Assembly: GCA_014896485.1 (NCBI GenBank)
Contig: JADBKH010000021.1
Span: 1-37,316, forward strand
Origin: Bacillota bacterium
GTDB lineage: Bacteria; Bacillota; Bacilli; Bu12
Direction: 5' to 3'
DNA length: 37,316 nt
Under the pieces are notes generated by a model. The model did not search any database. It saw only the letters and a list, made by a program, of their open reading frames with translations, and was not told where the DNA came from. Below, piece after piece: positions 9,110 through 18,012 of this stretch. Within the stretch, counting starts at the first letter, position 1. Each line of letters starts with the position of its first letter. Made by a program: the position numbers and the translations under genes.

Positions 9110-10798
9110 ATGTATCCTTCTCTTCAGAATTTGCAGCCGTATCTGAACCGTTGCGATCGGTATCTTCGTCAACACCTGATGGCGCAATCCGCACCACCCA
9201 ACAGCGTACGAGTCGTCATCCAACATGCACCGCAAGCGGGTACGACGCTTCGACAAGAGGTTCAACGCGTGGGCGGTTTCCTGCGCCGAGAACTCTCCTT
9301 GATTGACGGGTTAGCTGTGGAGCTGCCAGGAGATCAACTGCACGTGCTTGCCGCGCACCCCGACGTGCGCCGGCTCTCCCTCGATCGACCCGTTCACATG
9401 CTGCTCGACGTGGCTTCACCAACCTTGGGCGCTCCCCAGCTTTGGAACAAAGGTGAGACGGGCGAAGGTGCCGTTGTCGCCATCATCGATACGGGTGTCT
9501 ACCCCCATCCAGATTTGATGACGCCGACCAACCGTATCGCCGGCTTTATAGATCTGGTTCAAGGCAAGACCGATCCCTATGACGACAACGGTCACGGCAC
9601 CCATGTGGCTGGCTGTGCTTTAGGCAACGGGGCTTCGAGCAATGGGCAATACCGTGGTCCAGCACCAAACGCCAAGCTGGTGGCGGTCAAGGCACTGGAT
9701 GCACAAGGATCAGGGGAGCTATCGGCGATCATCGCCGGTGTCCAATGGTGCGTGCAGCAGAAGCAGGCTTTCGGGATCGGTGTGCTCTCGCTCTCATTGG
9801 GTGGGCCCGCCCAGGAGTCGTACCGAGATGATCCGCTCTGTCAGGCGCTAGAAAAGGCTTGGCAAGCAGGCATCGTGGTCTGCGTGGCCGCCGGAAATGA
9901 AGGACCGGGATCGAAAACGATCTCCTCCCCAGGCATCGATCCGCTCATCATCACGGTAGGCGCCGAAAACGACCAGCGTACTCCCAACCCCGCCGACGAC
10001 GTTATCGCCAATTTCTCCAGTCGTGGTCCTACCCTTGACGGATTGACCAAGCCAGACTTGGTCACGCCCGGGGTCAATATCATCTCTCTACGCGCCCCTG
10101 GGTCGGTGCTGGACCGTCAGATGCCCGATGCCCGCGTGGGTACCCAGTACTTCCAACTTTCCGGGACTTCGATGGCTACCCCTCTCTGTGCCGGAGTGGC
10201 CGCGGTTTTATTGGCACAACATCCTCAAACAACGCCCGATGCCCTGAAGCGAGCGCTGATGAACTCGGCCAACGATCTTTTTCACGCTCCTCTAGTGGCC
10301 GGAAAGGGCCTGGTCGACGCACCTGCCGCACAAGAGGCGTTGATGGCTGCCCCATCGCCCGCTCCTACACCGCCCATTTCCGAAGCACCGTTGCGTTTTG
10401 GCCGACCAGCGACCCTAGCTGTGCTCAACGCGCTGCAGCAAGCGACGAAACGAATCCGTCTGGCCGTGCCCACCGTCACCGTCGCCAGTGTCTTACAAGC
10501 ACTGCGCACCGCCTCTTCGAGAGGCGTGCAGGTTGACCTTTTGCTGGATGCCGGCGGTTCAGACGTATCGGGCGTCGCCCATTACTTGGCGGGCTATGGC
10601 GTCACCGTACGACAGAAAGCCGGATTGTCGCAGGCGCTGCTGTTGATCGACAATCAAGCGGTGCTGCAGGCTGGCGTTCCGTGGAATTACACCACTTTTT
10701 TGGGAGACAGCTTCCCCGCCACCGTGCACAGCGACGCAGCTTCCATCACAGCGGCAGAATCAGCTTGGGAAGTTCTGTGGGCTACTGCTCCCTCATGA
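9110..10798 (+). CDS. Intracellular subtilisin-like protease (S8) with PLD-like C-terminal domain
   Basis: This 562-residue serine protease lacks a signal peptide and so probably acts in the cytoplasm, like AprX. An inhibitor-I9-like propeptide covers about 30-98. The catalytic domain follows with Asp127 (AIIDTGVYPHPDL), His162 (GHGTHVAG), oxyanion Asn263 (AAGNEGPG) and Ser354 (SGTSMATP). After a Pro/Ala-rich linker (about 414-425), residues 430-560 resemble one lobe of a phospholipase D fold, with the patterns RGVQVDLLLDAGG, LLIDNQAVLQAG and ESAWEVLW. The HxK of the HKD motif is absent (LSQALLLID), so this domain is probably a binding module. The ATG at 9110 has GAGGTG five to six bases upstream. 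The gene stands alone and converges on the aminotransferase. Confidence 0.92.
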   Translation: MYPSLQNLQPYLNRCDRYLRQHLMAQSAPPNSVRVVIQHAPQAGTTLRQEVQRVGGFLRRELSLIDGLAVELPGDQLHVLAAHPDVRRLSLDRPVHMLLDVASPTLGAPQLWNKGETGEGAVVAIIDTGVYPHPDLMTPTNRIAGFIDLVQGKTDPYDDNGHGTHVAGCALGNGASSNGQYRGPAPNAKLVAVKALDAQGSGELSAIIAGVQWCVQQKQAFGIGVLSLSLGGPAQESYRDDPLCQALEKAWQAGIVVCVAAGNEGPGSKTISSPGIDPLIITVGAENDQRTPNPADDVIANFSSRGPTLDGLTKPDLVTPGVNIISLRAPGSVLDRQMPDARVGTQYFQLSGTSMATPLCAGVAAVLLAQHPQTTPDALKRALMNSANDLFHAPLVAGKGLVDAPAAQEALMAAPSPAPTPPISEAPLRFGRPATLAVLNALQQATKRIRLAVPTVTVASVLQALRTASSRGVQVDLLLDAGGSDVSGVAHYLAGYGVTVRQKAGLSQALLLIDNQAVLQAGVPWNYTTFLGDSFPATVHSDAASITAAESAWEVLWATAPS

Positions 10799-10876
10799 CC
10801 CCTCCCCGCTGCTTCTGTCAGGATAGAGCCGGCAGCTTGCTCCCGCACGGCCCCCCATCCGCATTTGACCTTTATT

Positions 10877-10896
10877 CGACCTTTCGGCCGGTTTTT
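10877..10896 (+). terminator. Possible weak terminator between convergent genes
   Basis: CGACC-TTTC-GGCCG followed by GTTTTTA lies about 80 bases past the protease stop. The stem has an A-C mismatch in the plus-strand RNA, so it is weak. No better terminator is visible in this 108-base convergent gap. Confidence 0.3.
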
Positions 10897-10906
10897 ATCC
10901 TCGTTT

Positions 10907-12205
10907 CTACCGTGCGGAGGTTTGCGACAAGCCGTTCAAGACGGCGCCTAGGCGGTGTGCGCCATCTTCCAAGTGCTCGATCGGCGCGTAGGAGAAACAG
11001 AGGCGCATGCTGTTTTTTCCGGCGCCGTGTGCACGATCGGACGCCAGGTGGAAGGCGCCTCCCGGTACGAAGTCGACACCCGACGCTACCGCTTGGGGAA
11101 GAGAATGCTCTACATCGACGCCTTGTGCAAGGGTGACCCAGACAAAGAAACCGCCTTGCGGCAGCACAAAGGCTGCCTCTGCAGGCAACGCCTCTCGCAG
11201 TCCTCGGACCAACACATCGCGGCGCTCTTGGTAGCGCTCCCGTAGATGTCGGACATGGGCGTCAAAGTCAAACCCCTGCAGCACTTCTGCGACAATCGCC
11301 TGGACCAGCCCGCTCGTCGCGCCGTCCGCCTTCTGGTCGCGCAGCCACCTGGTGCTCCCCTTGGGGCCGATCAGCCAACCGATACGCACGCCGGGAGCAA
11401 GGGTCTTGGAAAAGGTGCTCATATAAAACGTTTGTTCGGGTGCCAATGCTTTGAGAGCAGGCAGCGGTTCAGGAGCAAAGCGCAGTTCACCGTAGGCGTC
11501 ATCTTCCACCAAAAGCAGGCCATACATCTGCGCCAGATCGGCCAAAGCCTCCCGGCGATGACGAGAGAGCGTGCAGCCGGCAGGATTGTGGTAGTTGGGC
11601 ATCAGGTAGAAAAATTTCGGAAACGGTCGCTTTTGCGCCACAGCTTCTTGTAAAGCCTCACGCACCGCCTCAACGACGAGCCCTTCACCGTCGGTCGGGA
11701 AAGCACGCAGTCGCGCGCCAGCTGAGGCAAAAATGCGCAGTGCCCCGAAATACGACGGTGCTTCAACCCAAACTTCGTCTCCTTCGTCGATCAGCAAGCG
11801 TGCCAGCAGATCCATGGCCTGAGAAGAGCCGTTGGTCACCACAACCTCGTCGCCGCTCGCTAAAATTCCGAATTTCGCCGCACGTTGTGCGATCCACTCT
11901 GCCAAGTGCCCCACCGATTCGCTTCCACCGTATTGAAGCGCTTGACGTCCTTCCCTGCGCAAGACGCGGCCGGAGGCTTCTGCAAACGGCTCCACGGGAA
12001 AAAGATCGGGATCGGGTAGTCCCCACGAAAGCGGAAGCAGTGTCACCCCTTCCGGTGGTTGGGTCGTAAAGGCGGAGGCAGGTACCCCTTCCGAAATGAA
12101 GTTTCGAGAAGCCAGTCGCTCTTCTAAGAGAGTGGAGTTTTGCACGTGGTGCATCGCGATTCGAACACTCCTTTTGGGCTTTTTCATTAGACGATATGCT
12201 TCCAT
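10907..12205 (-). CDS. PLP-dependent fold-type I aminotransferase (LysN/MocR-C-terminal type)
   Basis: This 432-residue class I/II aminotransferase belongs to the group containing 2-aminoadipate aminotransferase and the C-terminal domain of MocR regulators, but it has no helix-turn-helix. Visible are QYGGSESVGHLAEWIA (about 91-106), NYHNPAG with Asn207, the VEDDAYGELRF strand with Asp236 and Tyr238, the Schiff-base lysine in STFSKTLAPG (Lys267) and Arg274. The ATG overlaps the permease stop by one base (TAATG), so translation is coupled. A downstream ATG (MHHVQNST) with AAGGAG at long spacing is an alternative. Pairing with an amino-acid permease suggests it removes the amino group from an imported or pathway-derived amino acid. 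The donor is unknown. Confidence 0.9.
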   Translation of the reverse strand: MEAYRLMKKPKRSVRIAMHHVQNSTLLEERLASRNFISEGVPASAFTTQPPEGVTLLPLSWGLPDPDLFPVEPFAEASGRVLRREGRQALQYGGSESVGHLAEWIAQRAAKFGILASGDEVVVTNGSSQAMDLLARLLIDEGDEVWVEAPSYFGALRIFASAGARLRAFPTDGEGLVVEAVREALQEAVAQKRPFPKFFYLMPNYHNPAGCTLSRHRREALADLAQMYGLLLVEDDAYGELRFAPEPLPALKALAPEQTFYMSTFSKTLAPGVRIGWLIGPKGSTRWLRDQKADGATSGLVQAIVAEVLQGFDFDAHVRHLRERYQERRDVLVRGLREALPAEAAFVLPQGGFFVWVTLAQGVDVEHSLPQAVASGVDFVPGGAFHLASDRAHGAGKNSMRLCFSYAPIEHLEDGAHRLGAVLNGLSQTSAR

Positions 12206-13650
12206 TACGCATTTGACTCTGGCATCGAAGGCTGCGTCGTAACCAAGATTTTCTCTTCTATCCTGCTATGCTTACGACTATAGAGGAAATAGACCAAAAA
12301 TCCCAGCAGCAGCCAGACACCAAACCGAATCAACGTCAACACGGGAAGGCTAACGATGAGGTAGATCGATGCCGCGGCGGCCAACAAAGGTACCACAGGT
12401 ACTCCGGGAACGCGGTAGGTCCGTGGGAGATCGGGCTGTGTGTAACGCAACACCAGCACACCGATAGAGACCAACGTAAACGCAGCCAACGTACCAACAT
12501 TGGTCAGCTCCGCCACCACATTGATCGGCAACAGTCCCGCACAGATCGACGAAATCAGCGCGCCCAGCCAAATGACGCGCTGTGGTGTACGCCGAGCTTC
12601 ATGCACCTTGGCCAGGCCTTTCGGAAGCAATCCGTCGCGAGACATCGCAAATAAGACCCGCGCTCCCGAGAAGACGCCGACCAGCATCACACTCGAAAGC
12701 CCCGCCAAAGCCCCGATGGAGATGGCCCCCGCTGCCCAACCTTGGCCCACGTGTTGCAGCGCATAGGCAAGGGGAGCTGCCTGGCCGCGGTAGGCTTGTG
12801 CTGGAAGCAGGCCGCTGGATACGAAGGCGACCAGCAAATACAGCAATGTGCAGACGCCCAGCGAAACGAGAATGCCAAACGGAATGCTGTGGCGAGAATC
12901 TCTTGCCTCCTCGGTAGCGGTCGCCACCGAATCGAAACCGATATACGCGTAAAAGATGATGGCCGCGCCGGTCATGACGCCTCCCCATCCATAAGGCATG
13001 AACGGTGTGTAGTTGGCGGGGTGGATAAAGAAGCTGCCCACCACAATAAAGAGTACAACAGCCAACAGCTTGACGATGACGATGACATTATTGACCCTTC
13101 GGCTTTGGTTGACGCCGCTGCTGACCAGCCAAGCCACCAACAAAAGAATCCCAACCGCAGGCAGATTGACAATCCCGGGTTGGACACTGTCGAAAGGACC
13201 ATGGAGCAAGGCCGTCGGCAAGTGAACACCCACACTTTCGAAGATACTGGCCAGATACCCGGACCAGCCGATGGCCACCGCCCCGCTGCCGACGCCGTAT
13301 TCGAGGATGAAGTCCCAGCCGATCACCCAGGCGATCAGCTCCCCGAGCGTGGCATAGGTAAACGTATACGAACTGCCCGTGACAGGTACACTTCCAGCAA
13401 GTTCTGCGTAACACAGCGCGGCTAAAGCGCTGGCGATACCGGCCACCACAAACGAAAGGATGACCGCTGGGCCAGCCATCGTGGCACCTACTCCGGAGAG
13501 AACAAAGATGCCCGTGCCGACAATGGCTCCAATCCCGAGCGCTGCCAAGTCCCAGCGGCCCAACGCTTGCGGCCGAAGACGATGTGCCTCCTCTTGGCTC
13601 TGTTCGATCATATCTGCGACCGGCTTCCGAGTCAGAACACCATGCGCCAT
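12205..13650 (-). CDS. APC-superfamily amino acid permease (cationic amino acid transporter type)
   Basis: This 481-residue permease has about twelve hydrophobic segments. The first membrane segment carries the APC signature GIGAIVGTGIFVLSG, and the PGVPVVPLLAAAAS stretch near the C-terminus is typical of the YfnA/YhdG (CAT) branch. The cytoplasmic N-terminus is about 40 residues long. The ATG at 13650 is chosen because AAGGAGG lies seven bases upstream; the reading frame stays open for 29 more codons without another ribosome site. It heads a two-gene operon with the aminotransferase and is driven by a strong promoter with a palindromic operator just downstream. Substrate specificity is not readable; a neutral or cationic amino acid is usual for the family. 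Confidence 0.9.
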   Translation of the reverse strand: MAHGVLTRKPVADMIEQSQEEAHRLRPQALGRWDLAALGIGAIVGTGIFVLSGVGATMAGPAVILSFVVAGIASALAALCYAELAGSVPVTGSSYTFTYATLGELIAWVIGWDFILEYGVGSGAVAIGWSGYLASIFESVGVHLPTALLHGPFDSVQPGIVNLPAVGILLLVAWLVSSGVNQSRRVNNVIVIVKLLAVVLFIVVGSFFIHPANYTPFMPYGWGGVMTGAAIIFYAYIGFDSVATATEEARDSRHSIPFGILVSLGVCTLLYLLVAFVSSGLLPAQAYRGQAAPLAYALQHVGQGWAAGAISIGALAGLSSVMLVGVFSGARVLFAMSRDGLLPKGLAKVHEARRTPQRVIWLGALISSICAGLLPINVVAELTNVGTLAAFTLVSIGVLVLRYTQPDLPRTYRVPGVPVVPLLAAAASIYLIVSLPVLTLIRFGVWLLLGFLVYFLYSRKHSRIEEKILVTTQPSMPESNA

Positions 13651-13745
13651 GGGAATACCTCCTTCTCGAAATCTGCTGCACCGTGCGGAGATCCTCTCCA
13701 TGTCCATAAAACGGGTGTCATCTTTGCAAGCGCACACACCCCCAT

Positions 13746-13766
13746 ATATTACATTTAATGTAATAT
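13746..13766. promoter_or_regulatory. Palindromic operator TTACATTTAATGTAA upstream of the permease
   Basis: The arms ATATTACATT and AATGTAATAT flank a single central base, giving a 21-base perfect palindrome with core TTACATNNNATGTAA. It lies about 14-34 bases downstream of the start expected from the TTGACA promoter and overlaps by two bases an extended -10 (TGATATAAT, TATAAT at 13770-13765). This placement suits a repressor. The same core occurs twice upstream of the ABC operon (22297-22325). Confidence 0.75.
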
Positions 13767-13786
13767 TATATCAGAAATTTGAAGAA

Positions 13787-13815
13787 ATTATCGCGCTCGC
13801 GGATTTTAATGTCAA
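13787..13815 (-). promoter_or_regulatory. Sigma-A promoter of the permease-aminotransferase operon
   Basis: TTGACA (13815-13810), a 17-base spacer and GATAAT (13792-13787) give the best promoter in the window. A second, extended -10 (TGATATAAT) lies just downstream. The leader to the ATG at 13650 is about 130 bases and contains the operator. Confidence 0.85.
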
Positions 13816-13894
13816 GTATTCTGCCGGATCTGTCCAGAGACCTCCGCTGGCTCCGGAAAGAACACCCACCGGAAAGCACACACATTGGATGGGC

Positions 13895-15157
13895 TTACAC
13901 GCTTTGCGGAAAGAAAGGAGCGAGTGCCGTTGTGAGCTTATGGGTCACAACCACTTGGCCGGCACGGATGACGTACTGAGGAGGAAGCCCTTCGGCCAAA
14001 ACACGGGCGGGATTACTCCCCCGGTGGATCACCAGATCGCCGCGCCCACCGGAAAAGATCCCGTATGCTTGCAGGTGCATCAGCTGCGCCGCTCGGTCGG
14101 TGACCATTTTCCAAACTGCTTCGATCTCGTCAAGAGTGGTTAAATGCGCTGCGTGCGCCATAAAAAGCGCCGTCTGCGCCTGGTTGGGAGCGCCAAAGGG
14201 ATAGAAGGGGTCTGCGAGATCATCTTGGCCGCAAGCCACACATATGCCTTCCCGTAACATTTCTTTAATTCTGGGAAGTCCTCGGCGCACCAGGCCTCGA
14301 TCGTTGCGCCCAGAGGTGACCAACGTCACGTGAGGATTGCTTACAACAGCGACGTTGGCTTGACACAACAGTTGAATGACCAGTTCGGCATAAGCATCAT
14401 CGTAAGCGGCAAGGGCTTCGCACTGAGAGGCCGAGACACGCCCTTGCCATCCCCGCTCGATGGTGTACCGGCAGAGGCTTTCTAGAGTATGAGAATCGGG
14501 ATCGTCTGTATTGTCTGCAACGACATGGAGATCCGCATCAAAGCGCTCTGCCAGATCGAAGAGGACGTTTAGATGGGCGTTCACTGCTGCTTGAGAAGTC
14601 TCAATCCAAGGAATCCCGCCCACCACGTCGGCTCCGTGTTCCATCGCTTGCGCAAGCAGCGTTTCCGTTCCTGGCATGCGAACGATCCCTTGTTGCGGAA
14701 AAGCGACCACCTGCAAGTCGATCCAAGGACGCAACTCCTCTCGTAAAGCGATCAGTGCGTCGACATGAGAGAGACCAAGTTGGGGCGAAACATCGGCAAA
14801 TCCACGAATGGCTGTACTTCCCCACATCAACGCGCAGCGAACGGATCGAAGCATTCGACGATGGAGCATCTCGAGCGCTTCCCCGGTCGCGTATCGATTC
14901 AAGTCGGCCACGACTTGAGGAATCATTCCAACCGTTTCTCCCGGTATCTCTGCAAGAAAGCTCTTATCTAGGTGAAAATGAGGATCGACAAAAGCCGGCG
15001 TTACCAAATTCGACTCTGCGTCGAGGTCGCCTTCTTGAACCGGCCATGGGTCCTCTTCCATCGCCTTCTCTGGATCGACAGAGCGGATTCGTCCTCTCTC
15101 TAAGTTTATTGAAAAATTCCCATCCTTTCCTAGTAGATGTGCGTGTCGAATACGCAC
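13895..15157 (-). CDS. CodA-like amidohydrolase with altered catalytic residues
   Basis: This 420-residue amidohydrolase-superfamily protein aligns by eye with cytosine deaminase CodA over its length. The metal ligands are kept: His60 and His62 (DPHFHLDKS), His211 (LHVVADNTDD) and Asp312 (GQDDLADPFYP). The substrate glutamine (FPQQG) is also kept. However, the catalytic Glu of the CodA HCDE motif is replaced by Asn216, with two extra residues in the loop, and the CodA His246 position is Gln245 (SASQCEAL). These changes make simple cytosine deamination doubtful; a different ring-opening or deamination reaction is possible. The start is GTG with AGGAG six bases upstream. It is the last gene of the ABC-importer operon, 92 bases after the FAD oxidase, with a small hairpin (15175-15191) in that gap. 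Confidence 0.85.
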   Translation of the reverse strand: MRIRHAHLLGKDGNFSINLERGRIRSVDPEKAMEEDPWPVQEGDLDAESNLVTPAFVDPHFHLDKSFLAEIPGETVGMIPQVVADLNRYATGEALEMLHRRMLRSVRCALMWGSTAIRGFADVSPQLGLSHVDALIALREELRPWIDLQVVAFPQQGIVRMPGTETLLAQAMEHGADVVGGIPWIETSQAAVNAHLNVLFDLAERFDADLHVVADNTDDPDSHTLESLCRYTIERGWQGRVSASQCEALAAYDDAYAELVIQLLCQANVAVVSNPHVTLVTSGRNDRGLVRRGLPRIKEMLREGICVACGQDDLADPFYPFGAPNQAQTALFMAHAAHLTTLDEIEAVWKMVTDRAAQLMHLQAYGIFSGGRGDLVIHRGSNPARVLAEGLPPQYVIRAGQVVVTHKLTTALAPFFPQSV

Positions 15158-15249
15158 AGGATGCTCCTTCCTGCAAGCGAAAAGATCGCTTACTTGCCTT
15201 CAACGGTCTTCCAATGATCTTCCTTCAAGGTAGGGGCCAGCTTGAGCGA

Positions 15250-16584
15250 TCAAACCAATAACTTACCGGGGTTGAGCAGATTGGCCGGATCGTTTTGCGC
15301 TTTGATGCGACGGATCTCTTCAAAATCAACGCCCCGCATGCCGCGGTAACCTGGATTGACCACCCAGAGATGGGGATCGGCAATGGAGATTTGGTTTGAT
15401 TCAAAAAATTCAATTACTTCATACAGCTGGCTGGGATCTCGGAAACGGACGAGGGGAAGACTTTGTGGAATGAAACGCGACCCGTCACGAATCCACTCGA
15501 AGTGCAGCAGTACATCTCCCCCAAAACGTGTTTTGACCGCGTCGATCTGTTCGTGAAGGTACTCCGGCACAAACGAGGCTTGTAGATAGGTCCATGTTGG
15601 ATCTTTCTTTTTTGCCCACAATGTGGTGTGATTCCAAGTAAATTCGGAAAGGCCGATGCCTCGATGATACTCACTCGCAACCGCATACCGGTAAAGACTT
15701 CCGCCGGAATCGGCAACCAGTGCTTCCAAAGTAGGCCGACCGTCTTCCTCGATTTCCAGCAGTACATTGGATTGGCCTTCTTGACAAAGGGAAACGATCG
15801 GCTCAAAAAGGGAGGGAATCGGCCATTCATTGACACTGACCAAACGTTTTTTTACACTTGATTTTTCACACAACGTTTGGGCAAATGCAGATGCGAGATG
15901 CAGATTGGGGAAAGAAGCGATCCATTGCTCCCACTCCACACGTGGCACCAGACGTAGAATCACTTGGGTGATCAAGCCTGTGGTTCCGTAGAAATGAATG
16001 AAGGGGCGGACTGCTTCCCCGTAAGATTCGATTCGGCGTGGCTCCTCCTCCATACTCCAAGCGATCACGCCCAGAACATTGCCGTCCCACAGACTGCCCC
16101 AATCAACCGACCCAATGCCGCCTGAACCGCCGCAGACAAAGCCCGCCGCGGTAGATCGCATGTATGTGCTCGGATAAATCGCCAACTCTTGTCCCAGACT
16201 GCGGGCCCTACGCTCTAAGGCCCCTAGGCGAACTCCCCCTTCTACACGGGCATACCCTTCACCGATCTCCAACACCCTGGACAACGCAGTGGTGTCGAGG
16301 ACCATGCCCCCTGACAGCGGCACGGCCTGGCCGTAGTTGCCAGTACCTGCACCCCGAATCGTAACCGGAATCCGTTGCTGAAAAGCGACGGATAAAAGCC
16401 GAACCGCCTCTTCCTCACTGCTCGGCACCGCAACCACGTCGGCCATTTTGTCTTTCAATCTTTCTTCCAAGATGGGCGAGTACCAAAAATAGTCTTGTGA
16501 ACGACGGAGTCGTTCTTGCGTATCCAAGTAAAGTAGGCCGCTTCCCATCGCTTCTTGCAGGGCCTGTACAGCAGGCTGTGTCAT
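15250..16584 (-). CDS. FAD-dependent oxidase/dehydrogenase of the GlcD/VAO family
   Basis: This 444-residue flavoprotein has an N-terminal FAD-binding PCMH domain. Signs are VAVPSSEEEAVRLLSVAFQQRIPVTIRGAGTGN-like features (about 50-85), the TRGAGTGNYGQ-type pyrophosphate loop and AGFVCGGSGGIGS further on. The ending NPANLLNPGKLL is the C-terminal signature of the glycolate oxidase GlcD/lactate dehydrogenase group. The middle substrate-binding region has no feature I can tie to a substrate. The ATG at 16584 is preferred (GGGAGGG seven bases upstream); ATG 16590 is too close to it. It lies 33 bases after the deaminase stop. In context it probably oxidises an alcohol or amine intermediate of the pathway. 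The electron acceptor is unknown. Confidence 0.85.
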   Translation of the reverse strand: MTQPAVQALQEAMGSGLLYLDTQERLRRSQDYFWYSPILEERLKDKMADVVAVPSSEEEAVRLLSVAFQQRIPVTIRGAGTGNYGQAVPLSGGMVLDTTALSRVLEIGEGYARVEGGVRLGALERRARSLGQELAIYPSTYMRSTAAGFVCGGSGGIGSVDWGSLWDGNVLGVIAWSMEEEPRRIESYGEAVRPFIHFYGTTGLITQVILRLVPRVEWEQWIASFPNLHLASAFAQTLCEKSSVKKRLVSVNEWPIPSLFEPIVSLCQEGQSNVLLEIEEDGRPTLEALVADSGGSLYRYAVASEYHRGIGLSEFTWNHTTLWAKKKDPTWTYLQASFVPEYLHEQIDAVKTRFGGDVLLHFEWIRDGSRFIPQSLPLVRFRDPSQLYEVIEFFESNQISIADPHLWVVNPGYRGMRGVDFEEIRRIKAQNDPANLLNPGKLLV

Positions 16585-16617
16585 CGTCATTCCCTCCCCG
16601 CCTGTCACCTATTCTGC

Positions 16618-17985
16618 TTACAGCAAACGGTATCGGCCAGCCATTAACTCTGCTACACCTGAAGAAGAGACCAGCTCCTCGGCGGCCGCTTGGGCTTCGC
16701 GCAGTATCTGAGCCTCGTCGACGGAAAGGATCTTCCTGTCAAGCATGAGGATGTGCCCATCGACCATTGTCATGGAAATGTTGCTCAAACTGGAGGAGAA
16801 GACAAGAGTAGAGACCGGGTCGAGCAGGGGAATCGCTTTGGCGCAGATGGCCGGATCGAACAGAAAGCAGTCCGCACGCTTTCCCTCTTCAATGGAGCCA
16901 TTCTCGTCTTCTATTCCCATCGCCGCAGCAGCGCCCCGCGTGGCCATCTGAACCGCATCGTACGCGGAAAGGAGAGCCGGATCCCGCAAGGCTCCATTCG
17001 GAAAGAGAACCGCAAACTTGAGCGCTTCGACCATATCTTGGCTGTCGTTGCTGGCTGCACCATCTGTGGCTAATCCGACGCGTAAGCCCTCCCGGAGCAT
17101 GCGGCGGATAGGGGGCAGTCCGCTACCCAAGATCATGTTGCTGACCGGGTTGTACGAGACGGCCACGCCGTGACGGGCAAAAGCGCTGATCTCGTCTTCG
17201 GAGAGGTTTACACAATGTACGGCCAGCAACTGAGGGCCGAGAAGTCCGCTCCTCTCTAGACGTTCGATGTTGGTCAAACCGCTCGCGCGCAGACTGGCAA
17301 GGTTGTCGTAGGTCACCTCGTTGGTGTGAATGGTGACGTGAAACCCCTCGTCGCGCGCCAATTCGCTCACGCGTTGAAGCGCCGCGTCGCTCATCTGCCA
17401 GGCAGTCCCTGGTGAAAGCCAGATGCGATCCCCATACCTTCGGCGCAACCGTTGCGCGTCTCGTATTCCTTCCTCCAACGAAGGTGCATGCAACCCTTCG
17501 CGAGGAAGATCAGAGAGACCTCGACCCAGATAAAGGCGTATACCGACCTCCTCACCGGCTTGTACAATCGCATCAAAGACTTCGGGAGTTGCTTCGGCCA
17601 CCATATAATCCAAGAGTGTCGTGGTTCCGCTGTGCAGCGCCTCGACGGCGCCGAGCATCGCGGCAGCATAGGCCAACTCTGGGGTCAAATGCGGCAGCAC
17701 GGGGTGGATGAGTACATGCAGCCAGTCGATCAAAGCGCGTCCGTCCCCAAGCCCTTTGAGGAGAGTCTGATAGAGGTGCGTATGGGTATTGATCATCCCG
17801 GGAAACAGAACCTTTCCTGTGGCATCGATCACCTGCTGCGCCTCAATCACCTCAGTCAATTGCTGCGAATCTCCCACCGCCACAAAACGTCCGTCGCGTA
17901 CGGCCACGGCTCCCCGGCCCCACACTTCGCGACGCGCATTGACGGTGACGACGCAAGCGTCTCGTATCAGTAGATCGGCCTGCAT
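16618..17985 (-). CDS. SsnA/AtzB/MtaD-type metal-dependent deaminase or chlorohydrolase
   Basis: This 455-residue amidohydrolase belongs to the COG0402 aminohydrolase group that holds guanine deaminase, 5-methylthioadenosine deaminase, TrzA/AtzB and SsnA. All expected active-site residues are present: His68 and His70 (INTHTHLYQT), His220 and Glu223 (TIHTNE), His257 (LAVHCVNL) and Asp308 (ATDGAASND). The phrase PGMINTHTHLYQTLLKG is typical. The ATG has AAGGAGGT five bases upstream. It lies in the same unit as the importer and creatininase-family gene and 27 bases after the flavin-reductase-like gene. It most likely removes an amino group from a nitrogen heterocycle; the exact substrate is unknown. 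Confidence 0.88.
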   Translation of the reverse strand: MQADLLIRDACVVTVNARREVWGRGAVAVRDGRFVAVGDSQQLTEVIEAQQVIDATGKVLFPGMINTHTHLYQTLLKGLGDGRALIDWLHVLIHPVLPHLTPELAYAAAMLGAVEALHSGTTTLLDYMVAEATPEVFDAIVQAGEEVGIRLYLGRGLSDLPREGLHAPSLEEGIRDAQRLRRRYGDRIWLSPGTAWQMSDAALQRVSELARDEGFHVTIHTNEVTYDNLASLRASGLTNIERLERSGLLGPQLLAVHCVNLSEDEISAFARHGVAVSYNPVSNMILGSGLPPIRRMLREGLRVGLATDGAASNDSQDMVEALKFAVLFPNGALRDPALLSAYDAVQMATRGAAAAMGIEDENGSIEEGKRADCFLFDPAICAKAIPLLDPVSTLVFSSSLSNISMTMVDGHILMLDRKILSVDEAQILREAQAAAEELVSSSGVAELMAGRYRLL

Positions 17986-18012
17986 ACCTGACCTCCTTTT
18001 GAATTCACCCGA

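Noticed and set aside
10907-12205. Reading the aminotransferase as a MocR-type transcription regulator
   Set aside because: The N-terminal 50 residues contain no helix-turn-helix domain; only the aminotransferase part is present.
12742-13425. 227-codon plus-strand frame inside the amino-acid permease
   Set aside because: Antisense shadow of a clear twelve-helix permease; composition is Asp/His/Gln-rich without a family match.
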